Shown here: in pieces, positions 63,538 to 64,000 of the stretch
Numbering within the stretch: the first letter of the stretch is position 1
Layout of the letters: each line of letters opens with the position of its first letter
NCBI GenBank assembly: GCA_019914945.1
Contig: CM034110.1
Location: 7,085,808-7,149,807 of the forward strand
DNA from: Typha latifolia
Lineage: Eukaryota; Streptophyta; Magnoliopsida; Poales; Typhaceae
Direction: 5' to 3'
DNA: 64,000 nucleotides
Made by a program: the position numbers and the translations under genes
Notes under the pieces: generated by a model
The model's input: only the letters and a program-made list of their open reading frames with translations
Databases searched by the model: none
Told to the model about the DNA's origin: nothing

Positions 63538-64000
63538 CTATGGCGCTCTCTTCTCGATCTCTACTGAGAAATGCGATTGGATCGAGATGGAGAGGCAAAT
63601 GCTTTTAAAGAAGAGGGGAGAGAGAGAGAAAGGAGTGGAGCTCGTCCCGCGAGTTTTGAAGGAGGTAGAGAATGACGATAATACCCCTTCTAGAAGGCGC
63701 GAGCGAGATGAGCGAAGCACAGCCGTGCGTTAACTGCAACGTGCACGCGCGCGTGTGCAGTGCTGGCACGGCCACCCGTGAGAAGCGTCACTATCGGGAA
63801 CGGGTTGCATGTTTCCTTTTTCTTCTTTTCAATTTTAGTTAATTTTATTTTTTCTTTTATTTTTTTCTCTTATCCTAATACATATTTTGGATAACTTTTT
63901 ATCCTCTCTGACTATAACTCATTATCTCTAATGTGTATATATATATATATATAAAATGCATCATTAAATCTCCTTCTTTAATATTTTCATTGCATTATCT
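63538..64000. other. Upstream region of the ABCG gene
   Basis: Minus-strand leader and promoter of the ABCG gene. The first ~190 bases are purine-rich on the plus strand. 63741-63758 is an alternating purine-pyrimidine stretch (GTGCACGCGCGCGTGTGC). 63936-63953 is an (AT)n tract. No obvious TATA box was found, and no second gene is visible before the window ends. Confidence 0.5.

Noticed and set aside
63230..63733. 167-codon plus-strand frame near the right end
   Set aside because: It is antisense to ABCG exon 1 and its leader; the composition is Arg/Ser-rich, typical of a shadow frame.

Overview
The window is nuclear genomic DNA of a flowering plant. The genes carry GT-AG introns, intergenic DNA is AT-rich with many (AT)n tracts and decayed retroelements, and the proteins are plant types: MAP70, full-size ABCG, CHX, plastid L3 and Ole e 1-like. 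The very GC-rich exons of the CHX gene and of parts of the Ole e 1-like, plastid L3 and ABCG genes, set in AT-rich introns and spacers, suggest a monocot and probably a commelinid. Genus is not decidable from sequence alone. There is no bacterial, organellar or viral segment.

Layout, left to right. 1-2714 (+): the 3' part of NUP98 with its self-cleaving C-terminal domain. 6540-9656 (+): a complete MAP70 microtubule-associated protein gene of 10 exons. 12041-16592 (+): cytosolic glutamyl-tRNA synthetase, 6 exons. 18284-18850 (+): a secreted Ole e 1-like protein, 2 exons. 18851-28335: gene-poor AT-rich DNA with microsatellites and retroelement relics. 28336-32211 (+): a CHX17/18-type cation/H+ antiporter, 4 exons. 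34781-37431 (+): an uncharacterised coiled-coil tail-anchored protein, 3 exons. 38758-40443 (+): an LRAT/NC-domain protein, 2 exons. 41461-43499 (-): plastid ribosomal protein L3, 2 exons. 45511-46202 (+): a small uncharacterised 133-residue protein, 4 exons. 48759-63537 (-): a 24-exon full-size ABCG (PDR) transporter of ABCG31 type, 1445 residues.

Exons were joined by hand from GT-AG sites and family similarity. For every complete gene the summed exon length is a multiple of three with no internal stop, so all ten complete genes look intact. The genes form no operon or pathway; they are independent housekeeping (NUP98, GluRS, plastid L3, MAP70), transport (CHX, ABCG31) and unknown loci.

The least ordinary signal is a family of LTR-like repeats that carry clusters of the 12-base palindrome GCGTTCGAACGC. 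Two related LTRs at 47.2 and 58.1 kb each carry seven diverged copies upstream of a TATA box. A third cluster at 22.2 kb sits in otherwise different sequence. One of these LTRs, and a second unrelated LTR-end relic, lie inside the 2.65 kb seventh intron of the ABCG gene. A broken copy of the 3' end of the small 133-residue gene lies beside the other LTR. I found no convincing new multi-gene system.
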